From Eunapius fragilis (Eukaryota; Porifera; Demospongiae; Spongillida; Spongillidae): a stretch of 64,000 nt of DNA. A model generated the notes under the pieces. It saw only the letters and a list, made by a program, of their open reading frames with translations. It did no database searches and had not been told where the DNA came from. A program made the translations under genes and the position numbers. The stretch spans positions 1,130,128-1,194,127 of the forward strand of contig OY811974.1 in the NCBI GenBank assembly GCA_963681505.1, in the 5' to 3' direction. Below, piece by piece: positions 11,449 to 23,042 of the stretch (the first letter of the stretch is position 1; each line of letters opens with the position of its first letter).

Positions 11449-12361
11449 GGCTCGAATGAAAACAAACTTACCTGTACACACCTCACCCTATGTAAGGACT
11501 GGCTCTAGATGGGCAGCTGACTACAGATGGGCAGGTTGCATATTAATGCCAGCTCCAACACCACCATCACTGTTAGTGTGAGTCAGACAACACAAGTGGC
11601 ATGATCGAGATGCATCGATCACCACGAAAATCACCTACATATTCATGCATGTGCACATAAGGCACTCAAAGTGGTGGGGTAAGTAAGGGAAAGCCCTCAT
11701 GGCTTATAACTCCACATTTGAATGTCATGCATGTGTACAAAATACTTTTTTGCACATGGCTAAATGTATGTGTATGTACTGAAACTGTTTAAATTAGTTG
11801 ATGTAAATATAGAGCTATGCGCAAGCGTTTATGGTTCCTACACGTAACAAAGAAGCAGCATTAGCTTAAATCCCAGTGGCAACCAGCCTCACATGGTCGT
11901 ACTCCACAGCATTTGTCCGCAACATCCATCTGCGCGTGCGAATAAAAAGCAGAGACCTAAATGCAATTGATCGGTGCTATCTGCATGAATGGTGGGCAAC
12001 GCTGTCCAAAATATTTTCTGATGTCCCATCTTTGACATGTAATGCTGCAGCTACAAGTTGGATGAAACCATACACATTTTGTCAGGCCGACACCATCATA
12101 TCCATTGACATGTAGCAAATGCATGAGCATAAAAAAGGTCATCACTCCACACACTATACCTCTTTCTTCTGTCATGCTTTTCACCTTCGCACAGCTGAAA
12201 ATAATGGTGTGCTCATTGCCAAATAAAGATGAGTTATCGTGTGGTATGGCATTAATATGCAACCTGCCTATCTGTCGTCAGCTGCCCATCTAGAGCCAGT
12301 CCTTACTAATAAGGGTGAGGTATGTACAGGTAAGTTTGTTTTCATTTGAGCCAAAGGGTAT
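11449..12361. mobile_element. Nested inverted-repeat element, about 0.9 kb
   Basis: Arms of about 105 bp (11449-11552 and 12256-12361) match closely in inverted orientation, including GGACTGGCTCTAGATGGGCA and CAGGTTGCATATTAATGCCA. The interior has no recognised coding sequence. It lies between the two copies of the CAATAACTGCTGGGAG block of the outer element. Confidence 0.7.
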
Positions 12362-12703
12362 GTGAAGGTAAGGCGCATGCAGTTGCATGCCGTCAATAAC
12401 TGCTGGGAGGATCAACAGGGGTATAGTTGACATAAACCACCTTCTAATGAGATTCCATCACCAAGTGAATATCATTAGTGGTGGGTTGTAGCGATCGCTA
12501 CGAACACAAACACCTAGCCTAACATCACTATGAATGGGGCATATTTTCCCAATGTGGGATATGCAAAATGTGCGAGCCGCTACTGTACCCGGTATGTTAC
12601 AATACCCCACACAAAATGGCGCCGATTTTTGGTCAATGATGCTGTTTAATGTTTTACGGGACCACTTTTTTGACAGCCTTTTTAATCTATGGTTTATAGC
12701 CTT

Positions 12704-12913
12704 TTAAAAAGTAGCACTCTGTTGTTGTAGCTGACAGTTCAAAGTCTCGTTAAGAGTCTTAACTAAGTCAAAGGAATTTTGCTCTTCAATATCCAAAAAA
12801 TCGGGACGAATATAATTTACAAACGTTTCACGAAAACGGGCGCAGACCTTGATGAATGATTGGTAGACTAAATGTATATTGTCTAGTCCCTGTTTTGTGT
12901 GATTTTCAAGCAA
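12704..12913 (-). other. Short open frame of unknown status
   Basis: A 69-residue frame with protein-like, helix-favouring composition (HLLENHTKQGLDNIHLVY ... FVNYIRPDFLDIEEQNSF), just outside the fold-back element. It is open a little further upstream. No family is recognised. It may be an exon or a transposon remnant. Confidence 0.25.
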
Positions 12914-13670
12914 ATGTAAGGCCGCGCCGACCCCTTTCTACTTCCCGCAGGAATATGATCAATATTAATATGTAATGTATCATGTAATGATCGCATGACG
13001 CACGCATGCCTCATTCAGTCATTGCCTGTTGCCATGATATCAGAATATAATGGTCGAACATATAGCACAGAGCTATGTGCTATGAGTGATGAATTCCTAT
13101 GTAATGTATTCGTTAATGTTCGTAAGTAACAGTCGCCTGTTAGCACACTTTAGTTTTGCATTGTATTCACGTGTTGTTGATGCCTATTTCGTTTTCATAT
13201 GTTGTAAACTGTAAACGGTATAGTGTTTCAAAATCCGGCCACAAAATTTGAAATGTATGGCGCAAATGTATGTGAAATTCGCCACTTTGTAACGTCGGAA
13301 CTCTATAGAGGAACAAATCAGATAGTTTTCACAACTGCTCTTAAAAAGCTTTTAAATGAAGCAAAAACTAATGAATTTGAAAATTCTTGTTAATACCTTC
13401 ACTTTAATTGGTTTAGATGACTGGTAACATCTCGAGCGGTCAGAGAAGGCCTACTCGTAGCTACGCTTCATTCGTAGAATGTTGTAGGGCTGTATGTATT
13501 CCTTTACAACTGTTTTCGGTTCTTTTCTCGTCCCCCCCCCCCCCACCCAATTATTAACCAATCAACAAATCAATTAGCAGCCTTTGATGTAATCTACAGT
13601 GTCCCGTAACTGTCTCTCAAGAGCAGTCACTTCTATTTGTATAGGAAGTCAAGGGAATGTAGAGGAGATA

Positions 13671-13673
<3 letters not shown>

Positions 13674-13727
<54 letters not shown>
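13674..13727. repeat. (GT)n microsatellite
   Basis: About 27 GT units. Confidence 0.95.
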
Positions 13728-13729
<2 letters not shown>

Positions 13730-13884
13730 CTAGTGTTTTTGTAACATACACTCAAATGCACATAGTTTGTGTGTACATGCATGCATAGCACATTTCACAG
13801 TTTAAAGCATCCATAAACTATTCAAACCTTATGTACACAACCTAAACACCTGGTATTGTTTTGCTATGTGCTTTACAATATTAG

Positions 13885-14290
13885 AGAAAGTTTCGGGTCC
13901 ATTAAATCGACGTCTCCACATGAATTTAGGAAGGTAGGTGTCAGATTGGAATGCATAGTTCTTTCTTCTCTCATTACACGCTTACAGGATCTCCACATCG
14001 CTTCCACACCCTATGTGTGTGCGCCTGTAACTAGATCCTCAAAGTGGGGTGAATGGTTCACGGTCTCATGTGACATCCCAGCAGTGGCAGTAATTCTACT
14101 GTATGCCTTCCATTCATCGCTGTATAGATAATACTGCCAGGATGAATGTGGTGGGCGCATCTATGTGCTCGACCTCGACTAGGAGCAGTCTCCAGTTATT
14201 CTATCAGTTCCTCCAAACACCCAGTGACCTTCTACCTGCTTGCCTCTGTTTTACTTTCTCTTCCCAAACTTGCAATCATCAATTTCTACT
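13885..14290 (-). pseudogene. Merlin (IS1595/ISXO2-like) transposase pseudogene
   Basis: Read on the minus strand, blocks in successive frames give VEIDDCKFGKRK, then NRGKQVEGHWVFGGTDRITG, then LVEVEHIDAPTT, then YYLYSDEWKAY and TVNHSPHFEDLVTGAHT followed by VEAMWRSCKRVMRE. This series (E.D..KFGKRK, W.FGG, YSDEWKAY, VNHS..F.....GAHTQ.VE..W) is the catalytic domain of Merlin-type transposases, which is family knowledge. Several in-frame stops (one replacing the usual Gln of TGAHTQ) and at least one frameshift make it dead. Its ends were not found. Confidence 0.75.
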
Positions 14291-15060
14291 AATGACCTAC
14301 CGCCAAAAGTGTATATGTTTTAAGTTGCATAGTGTTCGAGTGGCTTAAGCTTAGTACGATCATGCACTGGATAGAGTGCAAAGTTAAAACAGTGTCAAAT
14401 ATGCTACCAAGTGTTGTGTTAAAAAAAAAGTAGCGCACATTCCAACGTTGTTCGATTGCAATATTTCGTTGCTAAGCACACGCAGCCATTTCACCACGTT
14501 TCAATGTATTGAAACAGTAGTGAAAACGAAACATTTTGTTTGAAAAGTAAAGTTCTTAACTTGAGATAGAGATCGAGGCAGTGTTTTTTTTTTTACCGGT
14601 GTGTACCCTCCAATTTGTCATTTGTTTTCGACCGTACGAGGACCACACTATTTCCACCAGGAAGAGGTACGGCCAAAACTAGTATAGTGTAAGTACTCCT
14701 CTGTACTGCTGATGCATAGCCTCACATGTTTATGCATGTTTTCCATCACTGCAGCCATGATTCACTTCGCATATATATAATTACTGCAAGAGGCAGACAA
14801 TCTTATACGGTCAAAATCAGCGATACCCCTGAAGTAGAGTAAACACACCTGCATGTGTACTACTGGTGTATAGCCTCACATGTCTATGCCTGCAATCTAT
14901 CACAGACATGTGAGTATGCATGTGTGTCATGTGTGTACATATGTGTGCTGCATGCATGTGTATTATGTATAAGTGCAGAAAAAACACTCTACACACATCC
15001 ACACACCTAAACATGCTCACATGCGCCACAGCTAATCCTATAGCCAACTGGGCATCATAC
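14291..15060. other. No gene seen
   Basis: Short frames only. The tail near 14870-14960 has CATG/TGTG-rich low complexity. Confidence 0.6.
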
Positions 15061-15063
15061 AGC

Positions 15064-15499
15064 AGGGGTGGATACAGGATTTGGAATTTACAGGTTAGAC
15101 GCGCGATACGAAAAGCGCCCGAAGACCAGGTAATCCATTTATCCCAGGCAAACCCAACTACCAGGCCTGAGAACTCCCATCTCACAACACCCCAACACCC
15201 CCCCTCCCCCCTACCATATGTAATCCCTGAAACCCAACTAACCCCTGATGGAGTGATAACCTTCCCCCTCTCATGTAATCCCTCTGACCCACTCAACCAG
15301 ACAACCCCTCCCCCTCCCACCATGTAAGGATGATGACAACAAACTTGATATTACATCATCTAAAAAGGAATGTGGGATCCTGTGTGTGAAGTATACACTA
15401 GCAAGTTATTGTGTTTCATTCTCTCACATGTGTGTCCACAGCCAATTGGCATATGGTATAGATGACCCTGAAAGTGACATTTCCTACAATGTTTGTGTG

Positions 15500-15531
<32 letters not shown>

Positions 15532-16255
15532 AGTGTGTGTGTCCCAGATCTAGCCTGGCTTAAGGGAAAGCCCATAGGCCTAGTGATATATATATATGAA
15601 GTTCAATTTATGGACTCACATAACTGGATGATTGAGCATCAGTTGTACGTGCTCCATGTCCCACCAATGTAGATGTTGGATGGCAGCATGCATGTAGTGA
15701 TGCCATGTCCAGCAATTTCGGAAATCCATACACGTCTGTACATTGAAAACGCATGTAAAGTATTTGATTGTTTTCAAACATTAACGCAGTAGGATTATTA
15801 TTTTAAATATAAATTCTTTTATTTTTTGCTTTCATTTTGCAGGAGAATCAACAACAAAATTAATTACTTTTGCTATTACGTAATAATTTTCTTTATGATT
15901 AATAACATCAAATGGTGGGCGCGCCCTTATAGTGCAACTTATATGTGCTGGTGCGTGTGTGAGTGGGAGGAGCGTGTCGTTTTCTAAATGCTCGTAATGT
16001 GCCCTTGGTTCAATACATTTAAATATTTCTTTCATCGGCGTGGATAGACGAACGTGCGCTCAGTGTATATCTACCTGTTTTCTACGACTGTGTAAGTTAA
16101 CGTTCCGTTCCTACATCTTGATACCTTATCTTGATATGCGCAATGACACACCATGCGCACGCACACACACACACACATTCCCACATACTCCTAGCTCTTT
16201 TTCCTGCGGTGCACATTAGGAAGAATCACTTTAGCTGATGCTGATTAACCGGTTG
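15064..16255. other. Solo hAT-like end, then microsatellite and non-coding DNA
   Basis: CAGGGGTGGATACAGG at 15064-15079 differs by one base from the ends of the hAT element at 23043-26833, but no mate was seen. A (GT)n-like tract lies at about 15495-15541 and CA-rich sequence near 16160. No coding block. Confidence 0.45.
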
Positions 16256-17170
<915 letters not shown>

Positions 17171-17257
17171 TCTGGATGTAGCCTGTACCCCAGAAAGGGC
17201 CTCTGGTCATTGCAATGCCTGGGTGTGGTCTGTACACATGCGCACACAAACACATGC

Positions 17258-17379
<122 letters not shown>

Positions 17380-17404
17380 GCCCAGCTCTTTTTCTGGGGT
17401 GTAT

Positions 17405-18301
17405 TTTACTGTTTTATTTCATATCCCAAGCATATGTACATATGTGGTTGTGTATTTGTCTGCTCCAGCTGCCTAATGTGCCTTTATCTGATTGTGGATA
17501 CTTGTATTTGTTTTTGCGGTCTCTATTTTTTATTATATGTGCAGGGATAGGGTATCTCCTAGCTTGCTAAGTGAAGAGAAGCTTATTGTGACCACCCAAG
17601 TATCGTACTGAGACCTGTGCTATCTTCAGGATGGTGGATGGCCTGTAACAAGGTTGCTCTGGTTGTGAGTTCCATCTCTAAGCACTGTGTATGTGTATGT
17701 CCCAATCCCCTCCTCCCCTCTGAAGGGCTTAGTGTAGTCTCGTTAAGGAACGGACTAAAAAGAGCCCTGTGGGTGTGGTGAACTTTCTGGTTAAGGTGTG
17801 AGGGGTTAAGTAACATAGCAGACAAAAAAGACCCCTGTGGGTGTGGTGTACTTTCCTGGAGTGTGTTAAGGCATGTAGCCTACAAAAAAGAGACCCCTGT
17901 GGGTGTGGTGTATTTTCCAGGAGTGTGAGGGGTTAAGGAACATAGCCAACAATACAAACACTCCCTCACTACAACCACAGGGTTCTTTTTTTGTCGGCTG
18001 TGTTCCAATTCCCAAAGTGCAGAGGGTCAGGCCAGATCCAGCAAAAAAGAGCCCTGAGTGTGATGTACTTTTTGAGGGAACTACTGTTGTTAATATTATA
18101 TTTTTATCCCAAGCCAATGTACATATGTGGTTGTGTATTTGTCAGTTCCAGCTGCCTACATGTACCTTTATCTGACTGTGGTGACCAAAACAGCACCCAG
18201 GTTCCCTGGTTGTTACCTCAGGATACACGTGCAGTGGTGTAGGCAGCACAGGGGACCCCACACATTTGTCAGAAGGGGACATTACCCCCTCACCTTTAAA
18301 A

Positions 18302-18332
<31 letters not shown>
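17405..18332. repeat. Direct repeats and a poly-G run
   Basis: An 80-bp block with GTACATATGTGGTTGTGTAT at about 17425 recurs at about 18118. Between them, a unit of about 60 bp with CAAAAAAGACCCCTGTGGGT is repeated about three times (17755-17945). A run of 31 G lies at 18302-18332. No coding sequence. Confidence 0.75.
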
Positions 18333-18333
<1 letters not shown>

Positions 18334-18515
18334 GGAACTAATCTATTACCCAGACCCTTGTGCGTTAACATCTGTGGAAAGTTTATATCACTGCTGCATA
18401 GGGAGTATCATCCACATCTGACTATACTAGATCAGGGAAATTGAGGTCAGATCTTTCTCCCCCCCCCCTGCTATAGACACGCCCATGTGTTTGTCCCCAT
18501 GCCACACCTTTAAAA

Positions 18516-19052
18516 CTCTTTGAACGCCAAGTGCATATATGCATATATGCTCACTAAATGACAATAATCTGCCTCACCATACATGCCTGTGGGTGGATCA
18601 TAATCACCATGATTACCATTGTAGATGATACAAGTGCAATACTGACCATTGTAAGTAACCTCATAGTCATACAAATATTTGAACATATTTGGGCCCAGTG
18701 TAAGAACATTTTGTGTGTCCAAATTGTAACTTGCTGGTACCTTTTGTTGCAACAACCCATTAGCAAAAGGAGGAGGAGTGACATACTACACTGATCTGGG
18801 ATACACATTTTTGTTCTTAGAGTACATAAAGTGGTGCATTAGTGAAGTAGGTCATCTGAATAATGGGGCTCTTTAGGCAGTGCGAGAAGACTTCTGACAT
18901 GTACTTATATGGTTACAAGTGTAGCAAGCATACGCATGCATCATCCAGTTGTGACTGATCAACACATTCCTGCAAGCAAGATCTAAATCATGCATGAATG
19001 GTGTAACGTTTGTGTGTGCATGCATGCATAAACGAACTTGGCGTTCAAAGAG
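18516..19052. mobile_element. 537-bp element with piggyBac-like ends
   Basis: The inverted ends CTCTTTGAACGCCAAGT / ACTTGGCGTTCAAAGAG sit next to TTAA on the right (19053-19056) and AAAA on the left. A TTAA target and CCCTTTG..CGCC-like ends are typical of piggyBac elements, which is family knowledge. No transposase is recognised inside. The left TTAA appears mutated. Confidence 0.5.
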
Positions 19053-19204
19053 TTAAATACATCTGATGTGTAAGAGTATTATTCCCTGTACTCTTGTAAG
19101 CCCGGGGGGTACGGTGGCAATGCAGACATGCTGATGTGTGCATGTCCCCCAATAATCACTCCAGCTTGACATTGACACATTGGTTGTACTGAGCCTACTT
19201 GGGG

Positions 19205-19270
19205 TTGTGTGTGTGTGTGTGTGTGTGTGTTTGTGTGTATGTGTGAGTGTGTGCATGTGTGTGTGTGTGA
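19205..19270. repeat. Interrupted (GT)n microsatellite
   Basis: GT runs with TTTGTGTGTATG-type interruptions. Confidence 0.9.
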
Positions 19271-20178
19271 TTTGACATGTGCCCATGCCGTTGGGAACCA
19301 TTTTATTTACCCTCTTTTCTCACTCAATAGATTACCGTCCACTATGGCAATGAAGAAATGAGAAATCCTGTGCAGCTGTTATTAGAAGCTATGAGTGTTT
19401 GCATTGTGAAACTGTAGTTCCATTCTTATCATATCCAGAAATGGCCCATACATAGGCGGTCATCTTGCTTTTTATTTCAAATTGAATTTTTTAAAAACAC
19501 TTTTAGAATGTCCTATAAATTGGTCTGATTATGAATATGTAATTTGAAAAATTATTCCATTAACCTTTGTTGAACTAAAATCAAGACAAAAAACCGCGCA
19601 TTATTTATTCATCAAAAATGTCATTGCGAATACCTTGCGTCGTCAGCCAGAATTATTCACAAATATTGATATTAATCGAACAAATTCCAAACTGCACAGT
19701 AAGTTAATTAATTTAGCTATACAATTGAACTTAACTACACCAATATTCAATATAGTAGACTTCCTATAACCTTCTACAATGTGTTTGTATAGTTCCTAGT
19801 TGCCTTTATGTGAACACACTAATTTAATACAGTGCGTGGTTATTGAATAAGTTGTTATTGATATCTTAAAGGCATATGCTCTGACAAGTCACAATGTCAT
19901 ATAGGCATAATCCAAACTTAGCATTTTGGTTTTAAAACAAGTCAGTGCATGGCTCAGGCCAATCTGTTGCCCAATAAATGCCACATGTGCATTCATGCGC
20001 ATGTATATACTGCGCGCAAGTCATTTCAGTGCACGCACGCGCATGTTCGTAATCTTTAACTGCACTTAGTATATAAAGTGATGCTATAGCCGGGTACAAA
20101 TTAAGCAACTCAGCCATTGCGCAACATTTATCCGCAAGTATATCTCGCAGGATGAACGCCGTTCTATTCCTATATATA
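19271..20178. other. AT-rich, no gene seen
   Basis: No coding block or clear repeat. Confidence 0.6.
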
Positions 20179-20305
20179 CACTGTGCAAAAAATAGGATAT
20201 ACGCTATTGTATACTCATGCGTATATTTCGAGTATACGTACGCATGAATATACGCGTGTGCGTATAGAACCAGTTTCTCACTGCGTATATTTCGAATATC
20301 CTCAA
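20179..20305 (-). repeat. Interspersed repeat family 1, diverged reverse copy D
   Basis: It begins CACTGTGCAAAAAATAGGAT, the reverse of the end shared by copies A-C, and contains CGTATATTTCGAATATCC, the reverse of their GGATATTCGAAATATACG. The rest is diverged. Confidence 0.55.
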
Positions 20306-20803
20306 ATGTATCACGTGCGCTTATGGCGGATTCCAACGTCTCCGGATACCACTTCGTGACACGTTGACGTATACTGTATTGGATACGCCTCCGATTTTGT
20401 TCGTTGTATACTAGCTTGATTACGTATAAAAATTATTATCAAAAATAAAGCAATACAATACAATCAATAGTCAACGTTCAAGCTCTCCAACTATCCAAAC
20501 AAGAACAGTTGGAGAAGCGGAAGTGGAGTAGCGGTCCTTCACCTCGCTGTTTTTTGGGGGGTGCTTCAAGTTGCTTCGAGCATCCAGAGCGTCAATCAAT
20601 TCGATTAGCCTATCAGAACGTCATGACGTCGATAGTCCGTCGCTGTCCTCTTCGAAGGCTTAACACCAACAATAGCCTTTCTTCTTCTGTCAGCATAACA
20701 CACCTTTTTACCAAAAGCTACAGCAGGACAAGAGCATAACGCGACAGTGATAGTACTTACGCTGTTGAGCTGATAGCCTTCAATTACCCTTAGTTCGCTT
20801 GTA

Positions 20804-20845
20804 CATAGATTGAAGACCTTACGGAACGGGATTGGCAACGCAATA
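20804..20845. repeat. Left arm of a perfect 42-bp inverted repeat
   Basis: It matches 21816-21857 exactly in inverted orientation (core ACCTTACGGAACGGGATTGG). On the minus strand it lies in an open frame (20605-21021) reading ALPIPFRKVFNL and ending near a good donor (AACAGC|GTAAGTAC at about 20764). The duplicated piece may therefore be an exon fragment; this is inference. Confidence 0.8.
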
Positions 20846-21815
20846 TCTATTCCCATTACGTCGCATGTACCATCATCGTTTCGCATGAATTTCATTAAAT
20901 TTGCGCGGGCTCTTCTCGAGGGGCGTATAAGAGTCAAGTAGAAACCAGCGAACCAAAAGGTACACAAAGCAAACAACGATGATGAAATATGTATGGAAGG
21001 TTGTGCTTTAGGATGGTACACCCAAATGAGTCGCCTTCCAGAGTTGATGCTCTATAAAATAACGAACTACCCCCAATCAAGTGTTGCGAATAGGAAGTGA
21101 CATTTTTGCTTTGATTACTGAAGCGACGCACAACGCGTTCATGCGCTGAAACCTACTTCCATAGGAAGGGCAGAGATTGTAGGGTTGCGTAGGGTTTGTT
21201 GCAAACGTACAGCTGTAATATTAGCAAAGAACCAGGACTTCAAAGTCAAATTAACGCGTTCTGTACCTCCTTCGGGTCTTTGACTGTTGTAAAGCCGTGG
21301 TACAAACCTTAGGCTTCTAAATAGTTTTTTGTAAGAGTATAAGGGTCTGTGGGTTGCGTGGTATATGTTGAGGTCTTGTGTTTGTAGTTTTTCTAAAGAT
21401 ATAAGGCCTTGAATACATGATAAGAATCGTTGATCACGTACGATTTATGCAGGATGTATAAACAAGGACGTTTATCAAAAAGGAGCAAGTGTGAGACCGA
21501 AAAGACCAAATGCACTGCTTTGACTGTGTCAATAAGTATTGACTTTTGGCTGAAAGCCAAGATTGTCCATTTGGAGCAGCAGCTGAGGCAAATGTCTGTG
21601 GTGGAGACACTACTTCCTCCTGGTATGTTTTGAACACCTATAAACACTGGTGCTGTTGAAGCATAGCACTTATTGCATAGGTTGGTTCAGAGTAGGAGAT
21701 TTGGCTTTTGGGCTTGTGGACAAGGGTTCAGATGGGAATGAATCCATGAACGCCGCTACGAAACGTGGCTATGACGTCATATTTTACGCGAAACGGTGAT
21801 GATTCCAATACAATG

Positions 21816-21857
21816 TATTGCGTTGCCAATCCCGTTCCGTAAGGTCTTCAATCTATG
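21816..21857. repeat. Right arm of the perfect 42-bp inverted repeat
   Basis: The exact reverse complement of 20804-20845. The 970 bp between the arms have no recognised gene. Confidence 0.8.
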
Positions 21858-22643
21858 GCTTGTACCACCTAGTAAAAGGAGGATATGGTGAATAAATAGA
21901 ATTATGAAGGTCCTACCTTTTACTGTAGCGGCAATAGCGTGAAGGTCTTCATCAAACTCTGCCGCTATACAAGGTCGTGATTGCGTAAAAAAAAAAGCGC
22001 ACAATCGCTTACCCTTCATCACGCCGAACTGAAGTGATTATCTTCCTTCATAAACCTTTCTGACTGCTAGAATATAAATAAGATATGCCTTACCTATATT
22101 TCAGTGGGGGCTCCGCCATCTGTTTGCGATGTGTCTTAGTATATCAGCGACGACTTGCTGATGCAGCTATTCCATGGCCGGTAAACGTACCTCAAATCCA
22201 AGTCCGCTGACGCTGCGCTGTACTGGCAATTTGCAAGGTGAGGCATCGTCAAAATGTCTTGGCATAAACAAAATTTACGAACTATGAACATTTTTATGTA
22301 TTTTTGGACTAACCTGACTTCCATCATCCGGTTCTTTCTGGTGTGTTGGCAGCTGCCTGATATCGATCGCCACTCCGCGTGGTATACTTGACGCCAAATT
22401 ACTTGCAATTAATTTAGTAAGTTAAAAAACGTAGTCGACATATGTCAAACATTCAATTCACCATGCAAGTAGATAGTTTTCTAAACTATCTATGGTATCA
22501 CGTACGTGTGGGGCTTGTGAAGCGCACTAATATTCACGGTAATCCACTTCTGCGTCGCTATGGTTTGCGAGGCTATTATGTACAAGAAGCAGTATCAGTG
22601 ATTAGCATGCATCGTGCTATTTGTGTTTTGATTGGTAAGACGC
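21858..22643. other. No gene recognised
   Basis: Short frames on both strands without splice or family support. Confidence 0.5.
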
Positions 22644-22880
22644 TCGATCGGTTCACTCCCTCTATCCTGCAATGTGGACTGTCGTGGTGACATGCTGCTC
22701 TGAATTGCAACAGAATTTAGGGCTCAATTCCACATTATAACAGAGGCACTATGACTCACGTGGCGGTAACGACCACTTCCGGTCACAGTCTCATGTTAGG
22801 GATGGTTCACTCCCTCTATCCCGCAATGTGGACTGTCGTGGCGACATGCTGCTCTGAATTGCGACAGAATTTAGGGCATA
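22644..22880. repeat. Direct duplication of about 80 bp
   Basis: CGGTTCACTCCCTCTATCC..GACAGAATTTAGGG occurs at about 22648-22720 and again at about 22803-22877, differing at a handful of bases. Confidence 0.85.
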
Positions 22881-23042
22881 ATGAATGAGTAAATTGCATT
22901 ATTAGAAGCAAAGCACTCATACCCGTTCAGTCACATGACCCCTAGGAGACCATTGGGGTGGGACCAATTTAAAGCTTACATTTGAATGTGCAGACATGAA
23001 AATTTGTCATTAGTAGCAAACCACTCACCTGAGATCCAATAC

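Larger units (their letters stand above)
9590..12583. mobile_element. Composite fold-back element, about 3 kb
   Basis: The outer inverted repeats of about 155 bp are 9590-9748 and 12433-12583 (both start GTAGTGGCTCGCACATT or close to it). Inside are direct repeats: CCAGAGATAATATATAAAGG at 9749 and 11281, and a roughly 60-bp block containing CAATAACTGCTGGGAG at 11219-11278 and 12362-12424. A second inverted-repeat element is nested at 11449-12361. No transposase is recognised, and no clear target duplication was found. Confidence 0.65.

Noticed and set aside
14103-14348. Plus-strand 81-residue frame
   Set aside because: It lies antisense to the Merlin relic and shows no coding character of its own.
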